Of a DNA stretch of 64,000 nt, positions 9,043 through 18,136 are shown piece by piece. Made by a program: the position numbers and the translations under genes. The DNA is taken from assembly GCA_949948835.1 (NCBI GenBank), contig CATLHF010000004.1:1-64000 (forward strand). The letters are read 5' to 3'. The number at the start of each line of letters is the position of its first letter. The stretch's first letter is position 1. Under the pieces are notes generated by a model. The model searched no databases, was not told the origin of the DNA, and was given only the letters and a program-made list of their open reading frames with translations. The stretch is from an uncultured Clostridia bacterium (lineage in GTDB: Bacteria > Bacillota > Clostridia > TANB77 > CAG-508).

Positions 9043-10104
9043 ATGAAAAAAAAGAAAGTATTTATATTTGCATATGCAAGGTTAAATGTAGGTGATGACT
9101 TATTTATTATAACATTATTAGAGAAATATAAGAATATTGATTTTTTTATTGAAGTAAAAAAATTACAATATGCAAAGGCATTTAAAGGATATACTAATAT
9201 TACTATTATAGAAAACGACCAAGAAAATTTTAATAATAGAATACCAGAAGATTATGATGGTTATATTTATGTTGGTGGCTCTATATTTATGGAGGGTGGA
9301 AAAGTATATAATTTAGATGAAGGTTGTAACTACTTTGTGAAACAGTGTCATAGAAAGAGTATTCCATTTTTCTATATAAGTTCTAATTATGGACCATATC
9401 AAACCCAAGAATATTTTAATTTATCAAGAGATACATTTAAGAATTGTACAGATATCTGTTTTAGAGATAATTATTCATATCAATTATTTAAAGATATACC
9501 AACTGTAAGATACGCACCAGATTTAATTTTTAATATAGAAACGGACCATGTTGTAAAAAAAGATACAATAGGAATATCTATTATAGATATGAGTATAAGG
9601 AATAATTTAGTACAATATGAACAAAAATATGTTAATTGTATGATATATAATATTGTTGAATATGTAAAGCAAGGGAAAGAAGTATATTTATTTTCATTCT
9701 GTAAAGAAGAAAATGATGAAAAAGCAATAGAAAATATTATAAATCAAATTCCTAAACAATACCAAGAGAAAGTATACAAAATTTACTATGATGGAAATAT
9801 AAAAGAATATATAAAAAAATATAAAAGTATGGAATATATGATATGCTGTAGGTTTCATGCTATGATTTTATCAATAGCATTTAGGCAGAAAATGTACATA
9901 TTATCATATAGTAAGAAAATAAATAATGTTGTAAAAGATTTAGAGTTAGTACAAAAATATATGAACATAGAAGATTTGGAAAAAAACACTATTATATCTT
10001 TAAAGGACTTTACAGTTATTGATACAAATAAGCTACATGAAATAAAAAAACTATCTAAAAATCAGCTAAATGCAGTTGAGGAGTGGATAACAAAAAATGA
10101 CTAA
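9043..10104 (+). CDS. Polysaccharide pyruvyl transferase family protein
   Basis: 353 residues. The family pattern is visible: NVGDDLFI near the start, YDGYIYVGGSIFMEGG, ISSNYGPYQTQEY, FRDNYSYQLF, YAPDLIF and the C-terminal CCRFHAMILSIAFRQ. Such enzymes transfer a pyruvyl ketal from phosphoenolpyruvate to a sugar of a surface polymer. ATAGGAG lies just before the ATG at 9043, and the gene follows the glycosyltransferase by eight bases, consistent with one operon. Confidence 0.8.
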   Translation: MKKKKVFIFAYARLNVGDDLFIITLLEKYKNIDFFIEVKKLQYAKAFKGYTNITIIENDQENFNNRIPEDYDGYIYVGGSIFMEGGKVYNLDEGCNYFVKQCHRKSIPFFYISSNYGPYQTQEYFNLSRDTFKNCTDICFRDNYSYQLFKDIPTVRYAPDLIFNIETDHVVKKDTIGISIIDMSIRNNLVQYEQKYVNCMIYNIVEYVKQGKEVYLFSFCKEENDEKAIENIINQIPKQYQEKVYKIYYDGNIKEYIKKYKSMEYMICCRFHAMILSIAFRQKMYILSYSKKINNVVKDLELVQKYMNIEDLEKNTIISLKDFTVIDTNKLHEIKKLSKNQLNAVEEWITKND

Positions 10105-10127
10105 AACTTGTGTTTAGTCATTTTTTG
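10092..10127 (+). terminator. Terminator overlapping the end of the pyruvyl transferase gene
   Basis: AAAAAATGACTAAA pairs with TTTAGTCATTTTTT; the 5' arm contains the last codons and the stop. Confidence 0.9.
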
Positions 10128-10134
10128 TTTTAAC

Positions 10135-10163
10135 TTTACTTTTATTTTCAACTATACTATAAT
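10135..10163 (+). promoter_or_regulatory. Probable promoter of the membrane-protein gene
   Basis: TTTACT, 17 bases, TATAAT. The predicted transcript start falls almost at the RBS (GAGGAG at 10171), so the 5' leader would be very short. Confidence 0.55.
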
Positions 10164-10183
10164 ACCAAATGAGGAGAAAGATT

Positions 10184-11683
10184 ATGAGAAAGAAAATAAT
10201 AGCAAGTGCTGTTTTATTGATAGTACTGATAATGATATTTAATATTGTACAAGCAAATGCATTAGAGATTCAAATCACTTTACCAAATAATTTAAGACAG
10301 ATTGATATAAAAGATGCAAAAATGAAAGACTATTATGAACAAAATCATATTTACTTACATGCAATAAATGAATCTCAAGATGAATCTGTTATGATTACAC
10401 AATTAGAAAATGAATTAACAAAGAGACTAGGATGTTTAAAAGGATTATCACAACAAAACTGTAAAGCGTTTATAGAAGAGTATAATAAGGCAAAATTACA
10501 AGACGGGCAAAGTGTATTAAAACAAGAAACATATGAAAAAGACGATATATTGTTTATTGATACAGTTTATGAAAAAACGGTGAGTGATAAGACTGTTCAA
10601 ACAGAAGAATATTATACAATTCATGATGGAAAAGCTCTTATTGTTTCGGTAAGTTTTTTAAATAAAGATGTAGACTCTCTTAAAATAAGGCAAATGATGG
10701 ACAGTGTGAAGATTTTAACTAAGGAAGATAAGAGTAGTTTTAAAGAAATAGCATCTTTATTGATTATACCAGTAATGGCAATAGGGTTAGGTATTATTTA
10801 TTTCATAAAAGAGAAAAGAAATAAAGTAGAATTAGAATCAGATGAGAAAGTTACTGTATTAAATCATGTAACAGAGTATATGAAAAAAGTGACGGATTAT
10901 TCTAAATATAGAGGAATATTAATTCTATTTGCGGTAACCATAGGCCTTAATGTTATTAATTTGCTTTTTGGTGTAGTAGATGAAATTACTAACAATAATT
11001 GGATGGGACAGGCTTTACTAATTACAAAAATTCATACATCTTTAGCAATTTTACAAAATATAATCCAATTAATAGGAGTTATTTATATTGCATATCGTTT
11101 AACCAAAAGAGAAGCAAAAACCATAAAGAAAATTGAAAATGCATTGATTGGTATGCTAATAGGAGTTGTTATATTAACCATTAGTAGATTAATCATACAA
11201 GTAATTAATATGGGAATGAATGAAAGTTTTATAGCATATATTACCTATGAAACTAGCGTATTTGCAAAAAGTATGATTTATATTTTAATTTGGTATTTTT
11301 ATTTTAGAAATTCAATTAGAGTATCGGTTTATTACCAAGAAAAAAGCCTAGAACAAATAATAACAACCCCTAAAAAAAGATATCAAAATAACTTAATCAA
11401 TAAGAAAATAATGGAATATAAAATCATCGAGTATTTTAAAAACAAAAAGGCATTGGACTATGCAAGTGGTATTTATATTAACAAATTACCAAAAGAATAT
11501 GCTAATAGCTTATCATTATCAGATCTAAATTCTATGAAAGTAATTAGATTAAAAAGAGCAAAATATTATTTAAGTATGAAAGACTTAGAAAGTCCAAAAT
11601 CACAAAAACGAAAAGAAATAAAAACAGTAGGAAGTATTATTATCATTTACTTATTCATTCAACTAATTTTATATATTCTTTAA
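10184..11683 (+). CDS. Unknown multi-pass membrane protein with an extracytoplasmic N-terminal domain
   Basis: 499 residues, function not recognised. A signal peptide or anchor covers about residues 5-27 (ending near QANA), followed by a soluble domain of about 150 residues, a membrane segment near 190, three or four further membrane segments between about 240 and 370, a basic cytoplasmic stretch, and a last membrane segment at the extreme C terminus. The start at 10184 is preferred to 10169 because GAGGAG overlaps the earlier ATG. It is transcribed alone between two terminators. Confidence 0.75.
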   Translation: MRKKIIASAVLLIVLIMIFNIVQANALEIQITLPNNLRQIDIKDAKMKDYYEQNHIYLHAINESQDESVMITQLENELTKRLGCLKGLSQQNCKAFIEEYNKAKLQDGQSVLKQETYEKDDILFIDTVYEKTVSDKTVQTEEYYTIHDGKALIVSVSFLNKDVDSLKIRQMMDSVKILTKEDKSSFKEIASLLIIPVMAIGLGIIYFIKEKRNKVELESDEKVTVLNHVTEYMKKVTDYSKYRGILILFAVTIGLNVINLLFGVVDEITNNNWMGQALLITKIHTSLAILQNIIQLIGVIYIAYRLTKREAKTIKKIENALIGMLIGVVILTISRLIIQVINMGMNESFIAYITYETSVFAKSMIYILIWYFYFRNSIRVSVYYQEKSLEQIITTPKKRYQNNLINKKIMEYKIIEYFKNKKALDYASGIYINKLPKEYANSLSLSDLNSMKVIRLKRAKYYLSMKDLESPKSQKRKEIKTVGSIIIIYLFIQLILYIL

Positions 11684-11690
11684 AATAAGA

Positions 11691-11734
11691 AACACCTTTT
11701 TACTATTTTCATAAAATAGTAAGAGGTGTTTTTT
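11691..11734 (+). terminator. Strong terminator whose 3' arm contains the next gene's RBS
   Basis: An 18-bp near-perfect stem (11691-11709 with 11713-11730) ends in TTTTTT. AGAGGTG, the RBS of the gene starting at 11735, lies inside the 3' arm. Read-through transcripts would therefore hide that RBS. Confidence 0.85.
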
Positions 11735-12217
11735 ATGAAGACAGTAGAATATAATAGAGAAAAAGCAAAACAATATGCAAAAAAGTGGGCGTATTTTAGA
11801 AATCCTGCCTATTATGATTATGATAAAATAGGAGGAGATTGTACAAACTTTGTATCACAGTGCATTTTTGCAGGGTCATCTTGTATGAATTATGAAAAGG
11901 CTGGTTGGTATTATAAAAATGCAAATCAAAAATCGCCTAGTTGGACAGGAGTGGAATTTTTACACCAATTTTTAACAAAAAACAAATCAGTTGGTCCATT
12001 TGGAAGAATAGTAGAAAAAGAGGAGTTACAAATAGGAGATATGATACAGCTTTCCTTTGATGGTAATATTTATTCTCATAGCTTATTTGTAATAGAAAAA
12101 ACGCAAGATGATATATATGTTGCAACTCATACATTTGATTCTTATGGAAAAAGGCTTTCTAGTTATCAATATAATAAGACTCGTATGATTCATATAGAAG
12201 GAGTAAGAATATGGTAA
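11735..12217 (+). CDS. Amidase-domain (amidase_6) protein
   Basis: 160 residues resembling the putative amidase domain found in clostridial spore- and wall-related proteins: YNREKAKQYAKKWAYFRNP, then GGDCTNFVSQCIFAG with a probable catalytic Cys, later SHSLFVIE with the His, and a C-terminal ATHTFD segment. These are features of a papain-like fold that cleaves amide bonds. There is no signal peptide. The ATG at 11735 is chosen because AGAGGTG lies six bases upstream; a GTG at 11726 overlaps that RBS. The RBS sits inside the upstream terminator stem. Confidence 0.8.
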   Translation: MKTVEYNREKAKQYAKKWAYFRNPAYYDYDKIGGDCTNFVSQCIFAGSSCMNYEKAGWYYKNANQKSPSWTGVEFLHQFLTKNKSVGPFGRIVEKEELQIGDMIQLSFDGNIYSHSLFVIEKTQDDIYVATHTFDSYGKRLSSYQYNKTRMIHIEGVRIW

Positions 12218-12293
12218 AAATAATAAAAACAGCTTGTAAAATAAAGTAAAACAATGTAAAATAGATAAGAAAATAATAAAAAAGGAGCAAGCC

Positions 12294-12851
12294 ATGTATT
12301 TAGTAATTGGACTTGGAAACCCAGAAGAACAATATGCAAAAACAAGACACAATATGGGGTTTAGCACAATTAACAAAATAGCAGAAAAATATCATATTTC
12401 ATTTGATAAAAAGAAATTTGATGCAATTTATACAGATACTATCATAGAAGGCGAAAAGGTCATTCTGATAAAACCACAAACCTATATGAACTTAAGTGGT
12501 AATTCCGTAAGACAATTTGTACAATTTTATAAAATACCAATGGATCATGTAATTGTAATTTATGATGATATTGATATTGAAAAAGGAATCATCAAAATTA
12601 GAAAAAAAGGTGGACCAGGAAATCATAATGGAATGAAATCCGTAGTGCAAGAAATAGGAAGCGATACATTTCCAAGAGTTCGAGTGGGAATTGGAACACC
12701 TATTTATAAAAATGATATGATAAACTATGTAATAGGACAAGTACCAAATGAAGAATATGAAATTCTAGAAAAGGGGATAAAAGTAGCAGCAGAAGCTGTA
12801 ATTGATATTCTAAAAAACGGAATTGATCATGCAATGAACGAATATAATTAG
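12294..12851 (+). CDS. pth: Peptidyl-tRNA hydrolase
   Basis: 185 residues, the normal length. It releases peptides from peptidyl-tRNA dropped by stalled ribosomes. Catalytic His19 is in TRHNMG, the conserved Asn66 in PQTYMNLSG, the Asp in VIYDDID (about 91-94), and the substrate loop is KKGGPGNHNGMKS. The start follows AAAGGAG. It heads a compact run with the RNase E/G gene and bofA. If CGG codons stall or shift ribosomes in this organism, this recycling enzyme would be directly relevant. Confidence 0.97.
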   Translation: MYLVIGLGNPEEQYAKTRHNMGFSTINKIAEKYHISFDKKKFDAIYTDTIIEGEKVILIKPQTYMNLSGNSVRQFVQFYKIPMDHVIVIYDDIDIEKGIIKIRKKGGPGNHNGMKSVVQEIGSDTFPRVRVGIGTPIYKNDMINYVIGQVPNEEYEILEKGIKVAAEAVIDILKNGIDHAMNEYN

Positions 12852-12863
12852 AAAGGAAGCATA

Positions 12864-14051
12864 ATGAAAGAAATAGTAATTAATGTAGATAACAAACAGA
12901 ATAAAACCGTTATGCTAGTAGAAAACGGAAATTTATTAGAAAGATATGAAGAAAATAGTGGAATGAAACGATTAGAAGGAAATATCTATGTTGGTAAAAT
13001 TCAAAATGTGCTACAAGGAATGCAAGCAGCATTTGTAGATATTGGAGAAAAGAAGAATACGTTTATTCATATTAAAGATATTTTACCAAAAGTAGATACC
13101 AAAATAGATGACCCAGAAGAGGCTGTAAAGAATAACAACATTAAAGATATTGTAAAAGTAGGAATGCCAATTTTAGTACAAGTAAAGCGTGATAGCACCA
13201 ATAAAAAAGGGGCAAGAGTTTCAACACATATAAACTTACCAGGAAGATTTTGCGTGGTAATGCCTGGAGTTAAATTTATTACCATATCACAAAAAATCGA
13301 AGACGAAAAAGAAAGAGCACGTTTAATTAAAATAATTGAAGAAAACATTCCAGAAGGTGTTGGGGTTATTGTTAGGACTTCAGCAGAAGGAAAAACAAAA
13401 GAAGACATTATAAAAGACATGAAGCAAACCATGAAAAAATGGGAGGATATTAAGAAAAAAGCAGATAATAGTGAGGAAGCACCAAATCTTGTTTATGAAA
13501 ATGCGGATATTATAAAAAGAATTTTAATTGATTTAATTGACCAAGATATTACAAGAATTATTGTAAATAGCGAAGAAGAAAAACGAGAAATTGAAGATAT
13601 GTTAAAGGACAATGGGCAGACGATTGAAATTGTTTTAAAAAGGCAAGATAGTATATTAGATTTATATGATTTAGGAACTCAGTTAGAAAAAATAGAAAAT
13701 AGAAAAATATGGTTAAAATGTGGAGGATTTATTACAATTGACAAAACCGAAGCATTAACCGCAATTGATGTTAACTCTGGAAAATACATAGGAACGAAAA
13801 GTTTAGAACAAACCGTATATACAGTCAATAAAGAAGCAAGTATCGAAATTGCAAAACAACTTCGTCTTCGTGATATTGGTGGTATTGTTATTATCGATTA
13901 TATCGATATGAAAGAAAAGGAGCACAAAGAAAAAATTATACAAGTTTTACAAGAAAATTTAAAAAAAGACCGTTCCAAAACACAAATTGTTGGATTTACA
14001 GAACTGAATTTATTAGAAATGACAAGAAAACATATGTGTAGTAACGATTAG
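12864..14051 (+). CDS. rng: Ribonuclease E/G family protein, short C terminus
   Basis: 395 residues. An S1-like RNA-binding region lies near the start (NIYVGKIQNVLQGMQAAFVDIG), and the magnesium-binding Asp residues of the DNase-I-like centre are in TAIDVNSG (Asp302) and IIDYIDMK (Asp345/348). These enzymes make single-strand cuts in rRNA precursors and mRNA. The protein stops at LLEMTRKHMCSND, soon after the conserved LxEMTRK motif, so the usual following segment with the CPxC zinc link is missing. No CGG lies at this point and no other frame restores it, so it may be a natural short form. Confidence 0.88.
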   Translation: MKEIVINVDNKQNKTVMLVENGNLLERYEENSGMKRLEGNIYVGKIQNVLQGMQAAFVDIGEKKNTFIHIKDILPKVDTKIDDPEEAVKNNNIKDIVKVGMPILVQVKRDSTNKKGARVSTHINLPGRFCVVMPGVKFITISQKIEDEKERARLIKIIEENIPEGVGVIVRTSAEGKTKEDIIKDMKQTMKKWEDIKKKADNSEEAPNLVYENADIIKRILIDLIDQDITRIIVNSEEEKREIEDMLKDNGQTIEIVLKRQDSILDLYDLGTQLEKIENRKIWLKCGGFITIDKTEALTAIDVNSGKYIGTKSLEQTVYTVNKEASIEIAKQLRLRDIGGIVIIDYIDMKEKEHKEKIIQVLQENLKKDRSKTQIVGFTELNLLEMTRKHMCSND

Positions 14052-14075
14052 CAAAAGAAAAAAGGAGGGATAAGT

Positions 14076-14336
14076 ATGGACTTTACTATGATTTTACCAA
14101 TATTAATTGGTGTAGCAATTTTATTTATCGTATTAAAATTATTAGCATTACCAATGAAAATCATCATTAAACTTGTCATCAATGGATTAGTTGGTGGATT
14201 AATTATTTTTGTTATCAATTTAATTGGCGCAAACTTCGGATTTATGATTGATTTAAACTGGATTACAGCATTAATCGTAGGATTCTTAGGAGTTCCAGGT
14301 GTAGTAATTGTAACAATATTACAATTTATATTATAA
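14076..14336 (+). CDS. bofA: BofA family pro-sigma-K processing inhibitor
   Basis: 86 residues, almost wholly hydrophobic with two or three membrane segments. INGLVGGLIIFVINLIG and ALIVGFLGVPGVVIV match the BofA family closely. In Bacillus BofA holds the SpoIVFB protease inactive in the forespore outer membrane until mother-cell sigma-K is needed. RBS AGGAGGG precedes the ATG; it follows the RNase gene by 24 bases. Confidence 0.9.
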   Translation: MDFTMILPILIGVAILFIVLKLLALPMKIIIKLVINGLVGGLIIFVINLIGANFGFMIDLNWITALIVGFLGVPGVVIVTILQFIL

Positions 14337-14356
14337 TAAAATATAATTATAAAAAG

Positions 14357-14390
14357 CCTTCTATCCATAAAATTAAGGATAGAAGGTTTA
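14357..14390 (+). terminator. Terminator after bofA
   Basis: Perfect 10-bp stem CCTTCTATCC/GGATAGAAGG with a short T tail. Confidence 0.75.
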
Positions 14391-14412
14391 TAAATAATAG
14401 GAGTAAACAGAT

Positions 14413-15507
14413 ATGATAGATCAATATTATAAAAATTTTAGAGTAAGAGACTATATGAATAACGATGGTTTAGGAAATCAAATATCCAATAATATGATAG
14501 ATTGTTCTTTAGGAACTAATCCATTCATTGAAGAAAGTATGCTAAAAAGATATGTACACAAATGTGGTTATGAACTTAATAAATATCCTTCTATACAATA
14601 TGAATTGTTAAAAGAGGAATTACTTAAATTTTGGAAAGATTATATTTATAAAGATATAACAAAAGATAATATTGCTTTTGGATCAGGAACTATGGGAATT
14701 TTAAGAAATATTAGTGAATTTTTAATTCAAGAAGGAACAAAAGTATTAGGGTGTGCACCTCAATTTCCAAGATTCATATCAGAAGTAGAATTAAAAAGGG
14801 GAATATATGAATATTATGGTTTAGAAAAGAAAAATAATTATAAGTTTATAGTAGAAGATTTTCTAAGCAAAATTACTGATAAATATAGTTTGATTTCAAT
14901 AGAGAATCCTAATAATCCAACAGGTCAAATAATAGATATTAAAGATATTGAAAAGATTGTAGAGAAAGCAAAAAAACATGATAGTAATGTGATAGTAGAT
15001 GAAGCATATGGAGATTATATGTCACCCGATAATTCAGCAATAACATTGGTAGGAAAATACGATAATTTAATGGTATTAAGAAGTGCATCCAAATTTTATG
15101 GACTTCCTAACCATAGAATAGGATATATGTTTGCAGACAGTGAATTAATAAAAGTATATAATAAGATAGCATTACCATTTCCATTCTCAGATTTATCGGC
15201 AAGTATATTCATTAATATATTAAAAAATTCTGAAGAATTGAATGATACAAAGTTAAAAACAATTGAAGTTAATGAAGAAATATACAAGGCATTAAGAAAA
15301 GAAAATTATATTTGTACTAATACAGAAACACCAATATTTACAGTAAAAACTAATGGAAAATGTGATTTATATAAAAAACTATGGGAAAATGGTATTATAG
15401 CGGAGAATTGTAGCAATTTTATTAATTTAGATAGTAGCTATGCAAGAATAAGAATTACAAAAGATTATAAAAGATTAATTAAAGTACTTTCTGAAGTACT
15501 AGAATAA
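14413..15507 (+). CDS. HisC-like PLP-dependent class I/II aminotransferase
   Basis: 364 residues. Pyridoxal-phosphate motifs are NPNNPTG, IVDEAYGDY and RSASKFYGLPNHRIGY, the last holding the Schiff-base Lys. This is the pattern of histidinol-phosphate aminotransferase and the related L-threonine-O-3-phosphate decarboxylases. No other his or cobalamin genes are nearby, so the substrate is open; the gene may belong to a small-molecule or surface-modification pathway. An AATAGGAG RBS lies about nine bases before the ATG. Confidence 0.85.
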   Translation: MIDQYYKNFRVRDYMNNDGLGNQISNNMIDCSLGTNPFIEESMLKRYVHKCGYELNKYPSIQYELLKEELLKFWKDYIYKDITKDNIAFGSGTMGILRNISEFLIQEGTKVLGCAPQFPRFISEVELKRGIYEYYGLEKKNNYKFIVEDFLSKITDKYSLISIENPNNPTGQIIDIKDIEKIVEKAKKHDSNVIVDEAYGDYMSPDNSAITLVGKYDNLMVLRSASKFYGLPNHRIGYMFADSELIKVYNKIALPFPFSDLSASIFINILKNSEELNDTKLKTIEVNEEIYKALRKENYICTNTETPIFTVKTNGKCDLYKKLWENGIIAENCSNFINLDSSYARIRITKDYKRLIKVLSEVLE

Positions 15508-15544
15508 AAAAGATATTAGGTTTTACTCACCTAATATCTTTTTT
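15506..15544. terminator. Bidirectional terminator between convergent genes
   Basis: AAAAAAGATATTAGG pairs with CCTAATATCTTTTTT. It contains the last codons of the minus-strand acyl-CoA synthetase and serves both directions. Confidence 0.9.
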
Positions 15545-17257
15545 AATTCCTCATTACGTTTTACTTTTTGTGTTGTTGTTTTAATCATTGGTTCATTAGT
15601 TATAATAATATCTCTTATATGTTTATAACCAGGCATTGTTTTATTAATTTCTTTTATATCATTCCAAATAATGTTCTTGTAATCTGTTTCAGTTTTATCT
15701 GGATAAGTTTGTTTCATATATTCTTCATTGTAAACAATTTTTGCATTAATATCTAAATCGTTATCATCTGTTGGTCTTCCAAATACCATGTTTTCTGCTA
15801 CATATGGAAGACGAGCAATTAAAATTTCAAGTTCTTCTGGGTAAATATTTTTACCATTTTTTAAAACAATTACATTTTTCTTTCTGCCGGTAATAAATAA
15901 GTATCCATCTTTATCATAATAACCTAAATCTCCTGTATGGAACCATCCATCAATTAATACTTCATCTGTTGCATCTTTATTATCATAATAACCAAGCATG
16001 ATATTTGGACCTTTTACGATAACCTCTCCAATTCCTTGTTCATTTGGCTCGAAAATCTTAATTTCTACATCTGGAAGAGCAAATGCAACAGAACCAGGTT
16101 TTTGATATTTATCATTTTCAGCAGAAACGATAGGAGATGCCTCTGTTAGGCCATAACCATTTAAAAGTTCAATACCAAGGTTTTTAAGTCCTTTAATTGT
16201 AGATTTATCCATTGGCGCAGCACCATAAATAACAAGTCTTAGGTGTCCACCAAGTTCATTAATAACAGACTTAAATAATTTTCTTCTTACATCAATTCCA
16301 CATTTTAAAAGTAGATTTGAAATAGCTGTTAAAATAGCAAATGGAATGCTCAAATGTTTTTGTTTAATTCCTTTTTGAATTTTCTTATACATTGCCTCTA
16401 ATACCAAAGGAACACATACAAAGCCTGTTATTTTATACTCTTTTAAATTTTGTGATACATAACGAAGTCCATCGCAAAAAGCAATGGTAATACCACAATA
16501 TAAACCATATAAAAATGTTGTTGTTGATTCATAAGTATGATGTAAAGGTAAGAAAGATAAAAACGTATCATCTGAAGTTACCTTTGCAATACAACCAGTT
16601 GAATAGATATTTGCACAAATATTTGCTTGTGATAGCATAACGATTTTTGCAAGTGAGGTTGTTCCAGAAGTAAATAACATAATTGTCATACCCGTATTAT
16701 CAATTTCTACTTCATTATATCTTGTGTCTCCATTTTTTCGTAATTCTTTTCCTTTTTGTAATAGTTCTGGAACACAAAGAATTTCCTCTTTGTTATCAAC
16801 AGAATCCATACAAATAAAATGTTTTAATTTACAATCGGGATTATTTTCTAAGGCTTTAAAAAAGTTTAAATATTTTTTATCAAAGATAACTGCCTCTACT
16901 TGGCTACGAATAACAGAACTTTCGATTTCGTTATCAGGAAGAGCCTTATCTAATGGAACTACAATCATACCTGATGTAGTAACTGCTAAATAGCTCATAC
17001 ACCATTCATAACGGTTTGGTGCAATAATAGCAATACGTTTTCCGAGTTAATCCTAAATCGATAAGAGCTGTTCCTAAGTTTTCCATATCTTCTTTTAATT
17101 GTGTATAAGTATGTGTAATATATGTGGTATCTTTTGGGTTCTTTTTATATGTAAAAGCAACTTTATCAGGATAAAGTTTAGCTGAACGGTTAATAAGTTC
17201 TTTAAAATTACTAACCTTTTCAATTTCATATAACTTACTTCTTGATAATTCTTGCAT
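15523..17257 (-). CDS. AMP-forming acyl-CoA synthetase (long-chain fatty acid CoA ligase type), read through a +1 frameshift
   Basis: Activates a carboxylic acid, probably a fatty acid, to its CoA thioester with ATP. The ATP loop is TSGTTSLAKIVMLSQAN; YGLTEASPIVSAEN and GWFHTGDLGYYDKDGYLFITGRKK are the A5 and A8 motifs. The N-terminal 72 codons are in another frame, joined at the in-frame CGG at 17044-17042: skipping its C gives LGLT-GKRIAIIAPNRYEW, matching the family text GKRIAVIxxNRYEW, and a 577-residue protein. The gene starts after AGGAGGT. It is the only minus-strand host gene of this size here and is convergent with the aminotransferase. Confidence 0.88.
17042..17044 (-). other. CGG +1 frameshift site, acyl-CoA synthetase
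   Basis: On the minus strand, ACT-CGG-AAA is codon 72 of the zero frame, which stops 12 codons later. Without the C it reads ACT-GGA-AAA-CGT (TGKR), where family members have the same Gly-Lys-Arg. Confidence 0.85.
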
Positions 17258-17356
17258 TTTTTTACCTCCTAAAATCTATCACGTCTATTCTATACTTATT
17301 TTCGTAAAAAAACAATACTTACAGAAACTAAAAGTTAGAAATATGAAATAATTGTA

Positions 17357-17385
17357 TTGACGAATTTTGTAAAAAGTTGTATGAT
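17357..17385 (+). promoter_or_regulatory. Sigma-A promoter of the folate transport unit
   Basis: TTGACG, 17 bases, TATGAT, placing the transcript start just before the riboswitch. Confidence 0.85.
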
Positions 17386-17403
17386 TAATTATAGTTTATA
17401 GAA

Positions 17404-17505
17404 AAATAGAGTAGAAAATAAATCGTTAAGACCTAGTAGACGGGAAGTTGTTACTAGGGCAAGAAAGTTTACTTTTGCGCATTTGTTTTCGCATTCCGCT
17501 ATTTA
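17404..17505 (+). ncRNA. Tetrahydrofolate (THF) riboswitch
   Basis: The folT-type consensus is recognisable: GAGTAG followed by CGTTAAG, then a hairpin with GGGAAGTTG, and a 3' part with TTTGCGC..CGCATTCCGCTATTT. The closing stem pairs AAATAG (17404-17409) with CTATTT (17498-17503). It directly precedes folT, the usual place. THF binding is expected to lower expression of folate uptake, probably by acting near the RBS about 70 bases downstream. Confidence 0.88.
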
Positions 17506-17590
17506 TTGTTTTTGAGAATGAATATGTAAAAATATATCTTTCTTCTTTAAATATGCGGAAAAAAAAGCAATTTAAAGGAGGAATTTTTTT

Positions 17591-18136
17591 ATGTCAAAAT
17601 TAAAGAAAATTATTTTATCAGGAATTTTACTTGCATTACTAATTGTATTAAATAGATTCGTATCAATTAAAACACCGTTATTAGTAATTAGTTTTTCATT
17701 TGTACCAATTATGATGGCTGCAATTTTGTTAGGACCAAAGTATAGTACATTAATTGCTGCGTTAGGAGATTTTATAGGAGCAATATTATTTCCATTTGGA
17801 ACGTATTTTCCAGGTTTTACAGTAAGTGCAGGGTTAACAGGACTTATTTATGGTATATTCTTATATAAAAAACAAGAAAATGAAATGACAGATAAGAAAT
17901 TTATTATAAAACTTATTATTAGTAACTTATTAGTATTAGGTATTGTTGAAATCTTTGTGGTTTCATTATGGTTAAATATGTTATATGGGAAAGCATATTT
18001 AGTAGTAGTTTCTTCTAGAGTATTAGCACAAGTTATAATGTTCCCAATTCGTATTGTTACAATTTTTGTATTAGAAAAACTAACAAGACCAATCGTAAAT
18101 CGTTATTTATATGAAGGAGCAAATGATGAAAACTAA
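17591..18136 (+). CDS. folT: Folate ECF transporter S component
   Basis: 181 residues, six hydrophobic segments, no soluble domain. FVPIMMAAILLGPKYSTLIAAL and PFGTYFPGFTVSAGLTG are typical of the FolT/QueT-like ECF substrate-binding proteins. It should bind folate in the membrane and dock with the ECF ATPase and T subunit encoded three and two genes on. AAAGGAGG precedes the ATG. The THF riboswitch supports folate as ligand. The stop overlaps the start of folC. Confidence 0.92.
   Translation: MSKLKKIILSGILLALLIVLNRFVSIKTPLLVISFSFVPIMMAAILLGPKYSTLIAALGDFIGAILFPFGTYFPGFTVSAGLTGLIYGIFLYKKQENEMTDKKFIIKLIISNLLVLGIVEIFVVSLWLNMLYGKAYLVVVSSRVLAQVIMFPIRIVTIFVLEKLTRPIVNRYLYEGANDEN

Noticed and set aside
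14048..14368. Open frame antisense to bofA
   Set aside because: Low-complexity product opposite a clear BofA gene, with no translation signals.
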